Of a DNA stretch of 52,732 nt, positions 32,121 to 41,530 are shown one piece after another. The stretch is from Candidatus Bathyarchaeota archaeon. GTDB taxonomy: Archaea; Thermoproteota; Bathyarchaeia; 40CM-2-53-6. How positions within the stretch are numbered: the first letter of the stretch is position 1; each line of letters begins with the position of its first letter. A model generated the notes under the pieces. The model saw nothing but the letters and a program-made list of their open reading frames with translations. It did not search any database and was not told where the DNA came from. The translations under genes and the position numbers were made by a program. The stretch is taken from positions 1 through 52,732 of the forward strand of contig VBAW01000022.1 of assembly GCA_005888635.1 (NCBI GenBank), in the 5' to 3' direction.

Positions 32121-32223
32121 GCGGTCAAAATCATGGGTCTAATCGTCGAACTTGGCTTCCCTGCAAGGTCAGCTCAATCGAAACTCATTCTCTTTCGATT
32201 TCAAAATAGAAACGTGATTTGCG

Positions 32224-32835
32224 TTGTCTGACAAGGGTAGAGCTTTCATCAATATTGAGAATGTTGTTGCATCAGTTACCCTGAAGCAACGAATAGACCT
32301 CAATGCAATAGTCAGAATTTTCCCTGGAGTAGAATATCGACCCGAGCAATTTCCTGGTCTGGTCTATCGTCTGAAAAAGCCAAAGACTGCCACGCTCATA
32401 TTCAGTTCCGGCAAAATGGTCTGCACCGGATCAAAATCAGAACGCCAAGCCCACAAGGCCGTGTTGAAAGTGGTTGACGAACTGAAAAAAGGCGGAATCG
32501 TGATCGTTGGCAGACCAGTAATCGTCGTCCAGAACATCGTAGCTTCCGCAGGGCTTGGAGGCACCATCGACTTGGAGAAGGTCGTTTACAGCTTGAAGAA
32601 AACAATGTACGAGCCTGAGCAGTTTCCAGGACTCATCTACCGCATGGACGAACCAAAAGTCGTAATTCTGATCTTCGCCAGCGGCAAACTAGTCTGTACA
32701 GGCGCAAAGAAAGAGATCCAAGTTCACATCGCAGTCAACAAGTTGCAAGAGACTCTCGAAGCGAAGAATCTGATTATGTACGAAGGCCCCGAGAAGCCCC
32801 GACTTCCGCCTATCCCCACCAAACCCGCAGACTAG
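32224..32835 (+). CDS. tbp: TATA-box-binding protein (TBP)
   Basis: There are two direct repeats of about 90 residues, each with the TBP pattern: NVVASVTL...IDLNAI...YRPEQFPGLVYRLKKPK...LIFSSGKMVCTGSK and NIVASAGLGGTIDLEKV...YEPEQFPGLIYRMDEPK...LIFASGKLVCTGAK. TBP bends promoter DNA and recruits TFB. The start is TTG 32224 because a TGA lies two codons upstream. A C-terminal Pro-rich tail is present. TFB for the same machinery is at 2693-3589. Confidence 0.96.
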   Translation: MSDKGRAFINIENVVASVTLKQRIDLNAIVRIFPGVEYRPEQFPGLVYRLKKPKTATLIFSSGKMVCTGSKSERQAHKAVLKVVDELKKGGIVIVGRPVIVVQNIVASAGLGGTIDLEKVVYSLKKTMYEPEQFPGLIYRMDEPKVVILIFASGKLVCTGAKKEIQVHIAVNKLQETLEAKNLIMYEGPEKPRLPPIPTKPAD

Positions 32836-32842
32836 TTACGTC

Positions 32843-34270
32843 TCAATTTGTCCGTTGCAAGCGCGCGATGAAGTAGCCAGCGGTCCAATCGCGGTGCGGG
32901 TAAAACCTACGGCAATCACCAAGTCCCATCAGGCCCGATGACCCATACTGTTCAAGGATCGGTCGAGTCTCAAACTCTGGATGAGACTTCAAAAATGATG
33001 CGACAACATGTTCGTTCTCCTCAACCGTCAAGCTGCAGGTACAGTACAGGATTCGGCCCTCCTCACCAACTAGTGAGACCGCTGACTCGAGGAAACGACG
33101 TTGCAGAACTGAATAGCGACCTACCGACTCGGGAGAGAGGTGCCATTTCATTCGCGGATTCCGATCAAAAACCCCTGTACCAGTACATGGCGGGTCAATA
33201 ACTGCTAGGTCGAAGGTGTCATGAAGCCCAAGCCGTGAAGCATCACTAATCACTGGGTCCGCTATCTTTACTCCAAGTCTCTGAACTTCTCTTCTCCAAC
33301 TCTTCATTCTTGCGGGAGAATAATCAACCGAAACAATCGTACCCCGGTTCTTCATCAACTGCGCGATTGCAGCGGTTTTCGCTCCTGGAGCTGCGCACAA
33401 GTCCAGAACACTCTCCCCAGGCCTAGGACTCCCCGCCTCGATCGCCAGATAGGAGGCTAAATCTTGCATTTGGAAAGAACCCGACGAGAAGAATCCTGCG
33501 AAGGCGGAAGGAGAGCCGGAGACAATGTACACACCTTGGGCAGAGGGAACCTTCGTTAGTCTCTCGGCCAAACCCCCAAGCTCCTTTGGGAGAGTTGTTC
33601 TTCCTCGGTTCTTCAGAGGATTGACCCGAAAATATCTTGGCCGCGACCTCGTGGACAAAAACGTAACAGCGTCCCCGCGACCAAGAATGCGAAAGCAATA
33701 GTTCACCCACCAGACCGGATGATGTGTTTCAAGAGCGACCCTCTCAGAGTCTCTCAAACCGGAGAGAAGCCCAGTCGTGTTCAAGGCCGACAAAGTTCCG
33801 AAGAAGAATTCGAGCCTAGGAATTAGATCACTCGGAGCGATCGCTCTGACGCTGTGCTCTATTCGCCTCATCTGTCCTCTCGCACCTGGTCGTAGCATTG
33901 CGTAAGTTGTCAGCCGAAACAAGCAGCGAGCGCTCATCCCCATCTTTTCCTCGGGATGTGCATTTCGCACGAGAATGTCGATAACGTCCTGTTCGCTCGT
34001 TGTTCCCAATACCAAAGCTAAGGCTTCCCGCTTGACGTTTGTCAGACGAGGGTCTGAGGCTGCAGCTCGCTGCACGGCGTCTCGCTCGCTGGCTCCTCTA
34101 CTAACCAGTACCAACGCCTGATGAGCAAGCCTGAATTGATCTGAGAAGTAGGAGTCGGGTCTGCGTAGCTTCCCCGCGCGTTTGGATTCTTGCAGATTGT
34201 CTGCCGGGCCAACATGATGCATCCCTACACCAACCGGACGAGTGGTCTCAATTTCATGAAGGCCTCTCAA
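32843..34270 (-). CDS. NOL1/NOP2/Sun (RsmB-type) RNA cytosine-C5 methyltransferase
   Basis: The N-terminal 150 residues are a NusB-like helical domain, followed by a short RNA-binding part (YFRVNPLKNRG) and the SAM-dependent domain: VLDLCAAPGAKTAAIAQLM (motif I), IVSVDYSPARM, DLAVIDPPCTGTGVFDRNP (catalytic Cys in PPCTGTG) and ILYCTCSLTVEENE (second Cys, TCS). Both cysteines of m5C RNA methyltransferases are present. The target, rRNA or tRNA, cannot be told. It is divergent from the DNA polymerase gene. Confidence 0.9.
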   Translation of the reverse strand: MRGLHEIETTRPVGVGMHHVGPADNLQESKRAGKLRRPDSYFSDQFRLAHQALVLVSRGASERDAVQRAAASDPRLTNVKREALALVLGTTSEQDVIDILVRNAHPEEKMGMSARCLFRLTTYAMLRPGARGQMRRIEHSVRAIAPSDLIPRLEFFFGTLSALNTTGLLSGLRDSERVALETHHPVWWVNYCFRILGRGDAVTFLSTRSRPRYFRVNPLKNRGRTTLPKELGGLAERLTKVPSAQGVYIVSGSPSAFAGFFSSGSFQMQDLASYLAIEAGSPRPGESVLDLCAAPGAKTAAIAQLMKNRGTIVSVDYSPARMKSWRREVQRLGVKIADPVISDASRLGLHDTFDLAVIDPPCTGTGVFDRNPRMKWHLSPESVGRYSVLQRRFLESAVSLVGEEGRILYCTCSLTVEENEHVVASFLKSHPEFETRPILEQYGSSGLMGLGDCRRFYPHRDWTAGYFIARLQRTN

Positions 34271-34362
34271 CGAAGTGTTGCCTGGAGTCAGTTTCGGCTC
34301 GACACCTTCAGCCTGACTCTAGCGGGCACAGCATTTCAAGGCCCCGATTCCGAGCAACTAAG

Positions 34363-34370
34363 GTTTAACT
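34363..34370 (+). promoter_or_regulatory. TATA-like box for DNA polymerase gene
   Basis: GTTTAACT lies 38 bases before ATG 34401, and only 11 before the alternative ATG 34374, so it supports the downstream start. Confidence 0.45.
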
Positions 34371-34400
34371 TTCATGCTTCTGAGATCAGGGCCCGCGTTA

Positions 34401-36998
34401 ATGTCCAGCCTCGACCAGTACATGGCAAAGCCTGAACCGGTGCCTCCCCCCCGGCCGAGGCAGGACCCAAAAGCGCAGCTTAACTTCAGACAAAGCATCC
34501 CGCAGGAATTAGTTGAATCATACTTCGTGGGGGCTGGCTACGATGGAGAGCGACGCTCCGTATATCTCAAACTCTACGAGCCGAAATCCCAGAAGATACA
34601 CTTCTGGTACGACAACACAGGGCATACCCCGTACTGTCTCTCCAAGGAGTCGCCTGAAGTGCTGGGGAAGAACCCGAGCCTAGTGAGACACCCTGGCTTT
34701 GTCAAGTTCGAGAGATCCAAGAGATTCGACGCGCTGAAGGGCCAAGAGATTCCTGTTACCGTGATCTATGCGAGAGACCCTCTCTCGATTGGTGGACGTC
34801 CCAGTGGATGCATCCGTGACATTATCAAAGCCTGGGAAGCCGATATTCGATACACTGAGAACTACATCTATGATCGCAGACTTGAGCCCGGAATGTCTTA
34901 TTCCATTAAACGCGGAAACCTCGTTCCGCTACAATCAGGGAGTAGTTCGATAAACATCCAGACTGTCTTCGAGGAGACCGATCCAGTCTATCAGAGCCTA
35001 CTCGACCGGTGGCTTCGCTTGTTAGACTTCCCGGTACCAACGTACAGGAGAGTAGCGTTTGACATTGAGGTCCACTCGCCAATCGACACCAGAGTCCCGG
35101 ACCCCCAAGAAGCAGAGTACAAAGTAATCTGCGCGAGTTTCGCTTCCAACGACAGTGTGAAGAAAGCTCTGATCCTGAAACGGCCAGGGCTTGACGTTGA
35201 AGATGCTGAGGCTCCCTCGGGGCTGCTCTTAGACTTCTATGAAACCGAAGAGGAGCTCTTATCCGCGATATTCAGGGAACTCAACGACTACCCCTTTGTC
35301 CTGACGTTTAACGGCGACGATTTCGACCTCCGATATCTCTTCCATCGAGCGGAGAAGCTAGGTTTTACCCGAGATAAGATTCCCATCGAGCTCGGACGAG
35401 AATCAGCAGGGCTCAAATACGGCATTCATTTCGACCTCTACAAGTTCTTCTTCAACAGATCAATCCAAGTCTATGCATTCAGCGGCAAATATAGAGAATC
35501 CACGCTCGACGCTATATCCGAGGCACTTCTTGAAACCGGAAAGCTAGAGATCTCCACGCCCATCTCCCGGCTCTCATACTCCGAACTCGCGGCCTACTGC
35601 TACCAAGATGCGGAGCTAGTTCTGAACCTAACCCAGTTCGACGGAGAAGTCGTGATGAAGCTTGCCACCGCTCTTTCTAGGATCAGCTTCCTGCCAATCG
35701 AAGACATGTCCCGTCAGGGAGTCTCGGGATGGATCAGGAGCATGCTCTTCCGAGAACATCGGCTTCGAGGCTACATCATTCCGAGATATGAAGAGATTAC
35801 GGAATCGAAGGGCTCCACCAGCACGACAGCCGTGATCAAAGGCAAAAAGTACAAAGGAGGAATGGTAGTCGATCCGACCCCTGGAGTACACTTCCAAGTC
35901 GCAGTCCTAGACTTCGCGTCTCTGTATCCTTCAATCATTAAGACTTGGAATCTTGGCTATGAGACAATCCTCTGCAACCACTCTGAAGACAGAACAAACA
36001 AGATTCCTGGCACAGACCATTGGGTCTGCCGGAAAAACCGTGCTATGGAGAGCCAGCTAGTCGGATCACTACGAGATGTCAGGATCAGATGGTACAAGCC
36101 GCGATCCAAAGAGAAATCGCTCGACGCATCCACCCTTAGCTGGTACCGAGTCGTCCAGAACGCGCTCAAGGTCGTTCTGAACGCCAGCTACGGCGTATTC
36201 GGAAGCGATAGGTTCTCTCTGTATTGCCCACCGTTGGCTGAGTCGACTGCCGCTGTTGGACGATTCGACATCACAAGCACAATACAGGAGGCTAAACGTC
36301 TTGGAATCGAAGTGTTCTATGGCGACACTGATTCCCTATTTCTCGGGACCCCGGACAGGTCAAAACTGGACGATCTGATACGCTGGTCCAAGAAGGAGCT
36401 AGGTATGGAGTTGGAGGTCGACAAGAACTATCGGTATGTTGCTCTGAGCGAGCGTAAGAAGAACTATCTCGGCGTACTTCCCGACAATCGCGTTGATATC
36501 AAAGGACTGACGGGCAAGAAGAGACACACTCCAGAATTCATCAAAGCAACTTTCAATCAGCTTATCGAGATTCTGGGCCAGGTCCAGACATACCCGGACT
36601 TTGACCAAGCCCGGATCAAGATCAAGGACCTCGTTCAAGACTCATACAGCAAGCTTCGAAACAGGAAATACTCAATGGAGGACCTGGCGTTCAACATGAT
36701 GATTGGCAAAGCGGTCGCTGGCTACACGAAGACGACGCCCCAACATGTAAAGGCCGCACAACAGCTTACCGACAAGGGCAATGAGATTAAGGCTGGAGAC
36801 CTAGTTAGTTTCGTAAAGGTGACAGGTAGCTCCGGAGTCAAACCCGTGCAGCTTGCCAGCATCCACGAGATAGACGTGGAAAAATACACGGAATACATTC
36901 GCTCCACATTTGAACAAGTTCTCGACGCAGTAGGACTCGATTACGAAGAGCTCACCGGCGCAAGGAAGCTAGAGTCATTCTTTCCCGGAGCCAGCTAG
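34401..36998 (+). CDS. polB: Family B replicative DNA polymerase
   Basis: At 865 residues all catalytic motifs are intact: exonuclease I FDIEVHSP, exonuclease II TFNGDDFDLRYL, exonuclease III YCYQDAEL; polymerase motif A LDFASLYPSI, motif B KVVLNASYGVFG and motif C YGDTDSLF. It is therefore a proofreading polymerase, probably replicative. ATG 34401 (MSSLDQYM) is preferred over ATG 34374 on promoter spacing. The proline-rich N-terminal tail (PEPVPPPRPRQDP) may bind a partner. CofE follows four bases after the stop. Confidence 0.96.
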   Translation: MSSLDQYMAKPEPVPPPRPRQDPKAQLNFRQSIPQELVESYFVGAGYDGERRSVYLKLYEPKSQKIHFWYDNTGHTPYCLSKESPEVLGKNPSLVRHPGFVKFERSKRFDALKGQEIPVTVIYARDPLSIGGRPSGCIRDIIKAWEADIRYTENYIYDRRLEPGMSYSIKRGNLVPLQSGSSSINIQTVFEETDPVYQSLLDRWLRLLDFPVPTYRRVAFDIEVHSPIDTRVPDPQEAEYKVICASFASNDSVKKALILKRPGLDVEDAEAPSGLLLDFYETEEELLSAIFRELNDYPFVLTFNGDDFDLRYLFHRAEKLGFTRDKIPIELGRESAGLKYGIHFDLYKFFFNRSIQVYAFSGKYRESTLDAISEALLETGKLEISTPISRLSYSELAAYCYQDAELVLNLTQFDGEVVMKLATALSRISFLPIEDMSRQGVSGWIRSMLFREHRLRGYIIPRYEEITESKGSTSTTAVIKGKKYKGGMVVDPTPGVHFQVAVLDFASLYPSIIKTWNLGYETILCNHSEDRTNKIPGTDHWVCRKNRAMESQLVGSLRDVRIRWYKPRSKEKSLDASTLSWYRVVQNALKVVLNASYGVFGSDRFSLYCPPLAESTAAVGRFDITSTIQEAKRLGIEVFYGDTDSLFLGTPDRSKLDDLIRWSKKELGMELEVDKNYRYVALSERKKNYLGVLPDNRVDIKGLTGKKRHTPEFIKATFNQLIEILGQVQTYPDFDQARIKIKDLVQDSYSKLRNRKYSMEDLAFNMMIGKAVAGYTKTTPQHVKAAQQLTDKGNEIKAGDLVSFVKVTGSSGVKPVQLASIHEIDVEKYTEYIRSTFEQVLDAVGLDYEELTGARKLESFFPGAS

Positions 36999-37002
36999 AA
37001 TT

Positions 37003-37752
37003 ATGCTAACCATTTTTCCTGTAACCAGAATTCCGGATGTCAAGAAAGGAGACGACCTAGGTAAAATGATCGTGAACAGGATCGAAGACCAAGGAGACGA
37101 GTTTGAGGAAGGAGACATCGCGGTAATCTCCCAGAAGATCGTATCCAAAGCCGAGGGAAGAATACTTCCCCTCTCAAAGATCACTCCTTCAGAATTTGCC
37201 GAGACAATAGCGAACGAGACTGGAAAGGACCCCCGACAGGTCGAAGCCGTTCTGAGAGAGAGTAGGAAAATCATCCGAATGAAAAGCGGCCACCTCATCA
37301 CCGAGACTTCCCACGGTTTCATCTGCGCCAACGCTGGAGTCGACCAGTCAAACGTCGGAACAACACGAGACTCAGTAACGCTGCTCCCTCACGATTCAGA
37401 TGCATCCGCAGACCGAATCCGAAAGACGATCCATCAAATCACAGGAAGAAAAGTCCCAGTAATCATCACAGACACGTTCGGCCGCGCGTGGCGAATGGGC
37501 CAGGTCAACTTCGCGATTGGGATCTCAGGCATGAAACCAATCCACGACTATAGGGGAACCAAAGACATGTACCGACGAACCTTGCAAGTCACGGAGATAG
37601 CTGTCGCAGACGAGCTGGCATCAGCAGCCGAGCTAGTAATGAACAAAGCCGACAGAGTGCCGGTCGCAATCATCAGAGGCTACAAGGCACCAAAGGGCCA
37701 AGGCCGAATCAAGGAACTCATAAGGCCCGAAGAATTCGACCTCTTCAGATAG
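37003..37752 (+). CDS. cofE: Coenzyme F420-0:L-glutamate ligase
   Basis: The family pattern is complete: EEGDIAVISQKIVSKAEGR near residue 38, LITETSHGFICANAGVDQSNV, LLPHDSDASADRIR, VIITDTFGRAWRMGQVNFAIG and DELASAAELVMNKADRVPVAIIRG. The enzyme adds gamma-linked glutamates to F420-0 using GTP. At 249 residues it matches archaeal CofE. Its presence implies that this organism makes coenzyme F420. It begins four bases after polB. Confidence 0.95.
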   Translation: MLTIFPVTRIPDVKKGDDLGKMIVNRIEDQGDEFEEGDIAVISQKIVSKAEGRILPLSKITPSEFAETIANETGKDPRQVEAVLRESRKIIRMKSGHLITETSHGFICANAGVDQSNVGTTRDSVTLLPHDSDASADRIRKTIHQITGRKVPVIITDTFGRAWRMGQVNFAIGISGMKPIHDYRGTKDMYRRTLQVTEIAVADELASAAELVMNKADRVPVAIIRGYKAPKGQGRIKELIRPEEFDLFR

Positions 37753-37770
37753 TTCAGCTCGGCCCGTCAG

Positions 37771-37778
37771 GTTTAATG
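37771..37778 (+). promoter_or_regulatory. TATA-like box for M20 peptidase gene
   Basis: GTTTAATG is placed 40 bases before the ATG at 37818, as for other genes in the window. Confidence 0.4.
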
Positions 37779-37817
37779 TTGGGAGACCTGTCTCAGCATC
37801 ATGAAAGTGGCCGATAA

Positions 37818-39005
37818 ATGGTAGACTTTCTTAAAGAGGCTCGAAAGATAGAGCCGGACATTATCAAGACAAGGAGAGAGATCCACCAGAGACCCGAGCT
37901 CGCCTATAAGGAAAAAGCCACAGCCAAGCTAGTCGCTGAGAGGCTCAGAGGCTTGGGCATAGAGGTCAGAACCGGAGTCGGCGGGACGGGAGTACTGGGA
38001 ATTCTCAGAGGACCGGTGACGGGAAGAGTCGTCGCACTAAGGGCTGACATGGATGCTCTTCCAATAGAGGAGATGGCTGACATTGACTTCAGATCGAAGG
38101 AGAATGGAGTGATGCATGCTTGTGGTCACGATACTCACGTGGCAATGCTCCTCGGAACAGCCAAACTACTCGCGAATCACAAGGACAAACTCGTCGGGAC
38201 TGTGAAGTTTCTCTTTCAGCCCGCGGAAGAGCACGGCGGAAGGGGAGGAGCGGAGCCGATGATTCAGGACGGAGTAATGGAGAATCCCAAAGTCGACTTT
38301 GTCTTCGGGCTCCACATAGACGGCGATGAAAACTCCGGGGTCTTGGCATTCAGAGGCGGACCCGTTATGGCAGCGCCAGACACATTCGAGATCAAAATCA
38401 TCGGACGAGGAGGTCACGGGGCTTACCCCCATCAGACGGTAGACCCAATCTATGTGGCCGCGCAGCTGATAATCGCGATCCAAGGCATCTCAGGCAGAAT
38501 GATCGATCCAGTCCAACCCTTCGTCATCACCGTGGGAAGCATCCACTCGGGCACTAAAGAGAACATCATACCTGACCAGGCGGTGCTCCAGGGAACCATA
38601 AGGACGCTGGACGAGGCAACGAGGAAGAGAGCCAAGGCCAAAGTTGCGGAAGTGGCTAGAGGTGTTTCTCGGGCTTTCGGCGCGAGAGCTGAGGTAGAGT
38701 TCGAAAAGGATGCCTATCCGGTAACAGTAAACGACGAGAAGGTGACTGAGGAAGCCAAGAAGATCTTAAGCAAGATGCCGGGCACGAGGGTCAAGATCAA
38801 GGCACTCCAGCTTGGAGGAGAGGATTTCTCCAGATTCCTTCACGAAGCCCGGGGAACATTCTACTTCCTTGGAACCAAAAACCCGGCCAAGGGCTGCATT
38901 TATCCAAACCACAGCCCGAGATTCAAAGTGGACGAGGATGTTCTCAAGTTCGGAACCGCGTCGCTCGCGCAATTAGCAATCGAGTTCACGAACCCGAAGA
39001 ACTAG
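37818..39005 (+). CDS. M20 family metallopeptidase / amidohydrolase
   Basis: The binuclear zinc residues are visible: VALRADMDALPI, MHACGHDTHVAML, LFQPAEEHGGRGG (catalytic Glu-Glu), FGLHIDG and a terminal QLGGEDFSRFL. The dimerisation domain lies at about 180-290 (FEIKIIGRGGHGAYPHQTVDPI). At 395 residues it matches the IAA-amino-acid hydrolase / carboxypeptidase Ss1 group, which releases amino acids from N-acylated or peptide substrates. The specificity is not predictable. Confidence 0.92.
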   Translation: MVDFLKEARKIEPDIIKTRREIHQRPELAYKEKATAKLVAERLRGLGIEVRTGVGGTGVLGILRGPVTGRVVALRADMDALPIEEMADIDFRSKENGVMHACGHDTHVAMLLGTAKLLANHKDKLVGTVKFLFQPAEEHGGRGGAEPMIQDGVMENPKVDFVFGLHIDGDENSGVLAFRGGPVMAAPDTFEIKIIGRGGHGAYPHQTVDPIYVAAQLIIAIQGISGRMIDPVQPFVITVGSIHSGTKENIIPDQAVLQGTIRTLDEATRKRAKAKVAEVARGVSRAFGARAEVEFEKDAYPVTVNDEKVTEEAKKILSKMPGTRVKIKALQLGGEDFSRFLHEARGTFYFLGTKNPAKGCIYPNHSPRFKVDEDVLKFGTASLAQLAIEFTNPKN

Positions 39006-39069
39006 AACAAAATCTGGAGACCAAACCCTTTTCTTCCGTTACATCCTTCCCACGATCGAGTCTAAATCA

Positions 39070-40134
39070 ATGGCTCGAGAGATCCGAGTAGCAATCGCCG
39101 GCGTGGGCAATAGCGCCTCAAGCCTCGTCCAAGGAATAGAATACTACCGACAACAGAAGAAAACGATCGGCCTAGCCCAGCCCAAGATCGGACCCTACAC
39201 CGTTCCCGACATCCATATCGTCGCAGCTTTCGACATAGACAAACGCAAAGTAGGAAGGGATCTATCGGAAGCAATCTTCCAGGAACCAAACAATACACGC
39301 AAGTTCGTCCAGCCCCGAAACCTTGGAGTTGAGGTTCAGATGGCTCAGCCCCTCGACGGCGTATCCCCGATCGCAGGAGAGAAAATACTCGTCAGCGACT
39401 CCAAACCAAGCAACACGGCCAAGACACTTACAGAGTCAAAAGCAGAAGTGTTGGTGAATTTGACGCCCACCGGCGCGTCAAAAGCGAGCCAAATGTATGC
39501 CCAAGCCGCCCTACAATCCAAGAGCGCTTTCATCAACGCCACCCCGGCACGAATAGCCTCGAACAGCGCATGGCAGTCTAAGTATCGGAAAAGGAAAATT
39601 CCGCTCGCGGGGGATGACGTAATGGACCAGATCGGATCAACAGTCCTACACAGAAACGTCCTCGAACTACTGGTGGACCGCGGCATACGAATCGGCGAGA
39701 CCTACCAGCTCGACATTGGAGGAGGGACCGAATCGGAACTTTCCCTAGACAAGAAGCGGTACGAAATCAAGAGAAACATCAAGACCTCGGCCGTCGCAGC
39801 CGCCGTGCCCTACCAGTTCCCCATAGTCGCAGGTTCTTCTGACTTTGTAGATTTCATGGAGAACCGCCGAACAAGCTACTTCAACATCAAAGGCGAATAC
39901 TTTGGCGGAACAGAATTCTCTCTTGACATGCGCATGTCACTAGAAGATGGACCGGCATGCGCAGCGATAGTGACAGACGTCATCAGAATGACAAAGCTAG
40001 CTTGGGATCAGGGACAAACTGGTCCGCTCATCACGGTCTCTGCATACGGATTCAAAGCTCCGCCAAAACGATTACCAGACCAAATCCTTAAGCAAGAGAT
40101 GGCTTCTCTTGCGAAAGGCACAAAGCACACTTGA
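39070..40134 (+). CDS. ino1: myo-Inositol-1-phosphate synthase
   Basis: The NAD-binding start AIAGVGNSASSLVQGIEYY and the characteristic PLAGDDVMDQIGSTVLHR and EYFGGTEFSLDMRMSLEDGP segments identify the archaeal Ino1 family (354 residues). It cyclises glucose-6-phosphate to inositol-1-phosphate for archaeal phosphoinositol lipids or compatible solutes. Its stop overlaps the TTG start of pyrF (TTGA), so the two are coupled. Confidence 0.93.
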   Translation: MAREIRVAIAGVGNSASSLVQGIEYYRQQKKTIGLAQPKIGPYTVPDIHIVAAFDIDKRKVGRDLSEAIFQEPNNTRKFVQPRNLGVEVQMAQPLDGVSPIAGEKILVSDSKPSNTAKTLTESKAEVLVNLTPTGASKASQMYAQAALQSKSAFINATPARIASNSAWQSKYRKRKIPLAGDDVMDQIGSTVLHRNVLELLVDRGIRIGETYQLDIGGGTESELSLDKKRYEIKRNIKTSAVAAAVPYQFPIVAGSSDFVDFMENRRTSYFNIKGEYFGGTEFSLDMRMSLEDGPACAAIVTDVIRMTKLAWDQGQTGPLITVSAYGFKAPPKRLPDQILKQEMASLAKGTKHT

Positions 40135-40907
40135 GGAAGCACGCCGGCAGCGACAGTAGATTTCGCAAAAATATACTTACGGCCTCAAAGAACAATTTCA
40201 GCAGAATCATCCTCGCCCTCGATCTGCAGGGTTCATCCCAGACCCAACTCCTGCGGACAGGCAAGAGCCTAATCGAAAACACCGCTTCATACATCTGCGC
40301 GATCAAGCTCGGCCGCCAGACTGTTCTGAACTTGGGAATGGAGAAGACGCGAACCCTAATCGCGACTTCACACGCCAACGAGTTACCATGCATAATCGAT
40401 GATAAGCTCGGAGATATTGACGAGACAAACGTGGCCATAAGCCAAGCCTACTTCGAGCTCGGCTTCGATGGCATAATCGTGAACCCGATTGCAGGCTGGA
40501 AGGGAGGACTGGAACCAGTCTTCAAACTCGCCCACAACGCTGGAAGAGGAGTGATAGTGCTCGTATACATGAGCAACCCCGGTGCAACAGAAGCGTACGG
40601 GCAACTCGTGCTTCAAAACTCTCACAGGAAGCCGCGGCGCCAATACGAGATTTTCGCTGAGAGAGCAGATCTCTGGGGAGCGGACGGGGTTGTAGTCGGC
40701 GGGAACAGGCCGGAAATAGTTAAGAAAGTGAGAGAAAAGCTCCATAACGGAATCGACATCTACTCCCCTGGAATCGGCACCCAAGGAGGTAAAGTGCTTC
40801 GGGCATCAGACGCAGGCTCGGACTTTTTCATAATCGGCAGATCAATAACAAGATCTAGGGATCCTGAGCGCGCCGTGCAGAATTTTGCACGACAATCAGT
40901 AAGCTAG
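40131..40907 (+). CDS. pyrF: Orotidine 5'-phosphate decarboxylase
   Basis: RIILALDLQG, AIKLGRQTVL and the active-site DDKLGDIDETN (Lys-Asp pair of the DxKxxDI motif) are followed by VLVYMSNPGA and YSPGIGTQGG phosphate-binding segments. It makes UMP from OMP. The N-terminal 25 residues from TTG 40131 are basic and unlike the core, so the true start may be downstream. It is coupled to ino1 by a four-base overlap. Confidence 0.9.
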   Translation: MRKHAGSDSRFRKNILTASKNNFSRIILALDLQGSSQTQLLRTGKSLIENTASYICAIKLGRQTVLNLGMEKTRTLIATSHANELPCIIDDKLGDIDETNVAISQAYFELGFDGIIVNPIAGWKGGLEPVFKLAHNAGRGVIVLVYMSNPGATEAYGQLVLQNSHRKPRRQYEIFAERADLWGADGVVVGGNRPEIVKKVREKLHNGIDIYSPGIGTQGGKVLRASDAGSDFFIIGRSITRSRDPERAVQNFARQSVS

Positions 40908-40913
40908 GAGTTC

Positions 40914-41066
40914 TCAGCCTTGGCTAGTATGCCATAGCTCTCGACGAAGAAGATCCCTTACTGCGGCACGTATCGCATCACTCCTGCTGTGATAGATACC
41001 GGCCTTGACGAGCTGATCAACATCCGTGATCAGCTTCTCCGGAAGTTTCACCGTGACAAGCTTCAA
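40914..41066 (-). CDS. Ribbon-helix-helix (CopG/ParD-like) protein, 50 residues
   Basis: On the minus strand a TTG-initiated frame reads MKLVTVKLPEKLITDVDQLV, then AGIYHSRSDAIRAAVRDLLRREL: a DNA-contacting strand, helix A, the YxSRSDAIR turn and helix B, the classic ribbon-helix-helix pattern. It is a DNA-binding repressor or antitoxin by family. Seven bases separate it from the convergent pyrF stop and it is divergent from eS25. No toxin partner is visible next to it. Confidence 0.75.
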   Translation of the reverse strand: MKLVTVKLPEKLITDVDQLVKAGIYHSRSDAIRAAVRDLLRRELWHTSQG

Positions 41067-41151
41067 AGAATCAACTCGACAACAAAGGTCAGATGCGACT
41101 GGGCTCCTCGGGATAGCGAATAAGCGTTTCGGCCTCTCTTCCTCGAAAACG

Positions 41152-41158
41152 TATTTAT
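41152..41158 (+). promoter_or_regulatory. TATA-like box for eS25
   Basis: TATTTAT is 37 bases before ATG 41189, implying a very short leader. Confidence 0.5.
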
Positions 41159-41188
41159 CCCGAGATGGGAGAGCGTCCCTCGACCATT

Positions 41189-41530
41189 ATGGGTGGCGCC
41201 AAGAAGAGAAGCATGGCTCAGATGGAGAAGACACAGGACCAGCCAGACAAGGGAAAGGAAGAGTCTGGTGGACAGCCAAAGAAGGGAGGCAAGGCTAAGA
41301 CTGTTGCAGAGAAAAGGTCGAGAGGACTCCAAGCACCTGACATGAATGATCCAAAGTTCCTCGGGGAAGTTGGGAAGATGAGCGCCATCACACCCTACAG
41401 CCTAGCAAGCCAGTTCAACGTAAAACTCAGCGTCGCCAAAGATCTACTCGAAGAGCTCGAGAGAAGAAAACTAGTAACTCTCGTCGGCGGCAACGCGAGG
41501 ATCAGAATCTACCAGCCCGCCGCAGCCTAA
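41189..41530 (+). CDS. rps25e: Ribosomal protein eS25
   Basis: A lysine-rich tail (GGAKKRSMAQMEKTQ, KKGGKAKTVAEKR) is followed by the winged-helix eS25 core: ITPYSLASQFNVKLSVAKDLLEELERRKLVTLVGGNARIRIYQP. It is a small-subunit protein found in eukaryotes and TACK archaea. ATG 41189 (MGGAKKRSM) is chosen over GTG-like upstream codons because of TATA spacing. The gene is convergent with the next and overlaps it by four bases. Confidence 0.93.
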   Translation: MGGAKKRSMAQMEKTQDQPDKGKEESGGQPKKGGKAKTVAEKRSRGLQAPDMNDPKFLGEVGKMSAITPYSLASQFNVKLSVAKDLLEELERRKLVTLVGGNARIRIYQPAAA

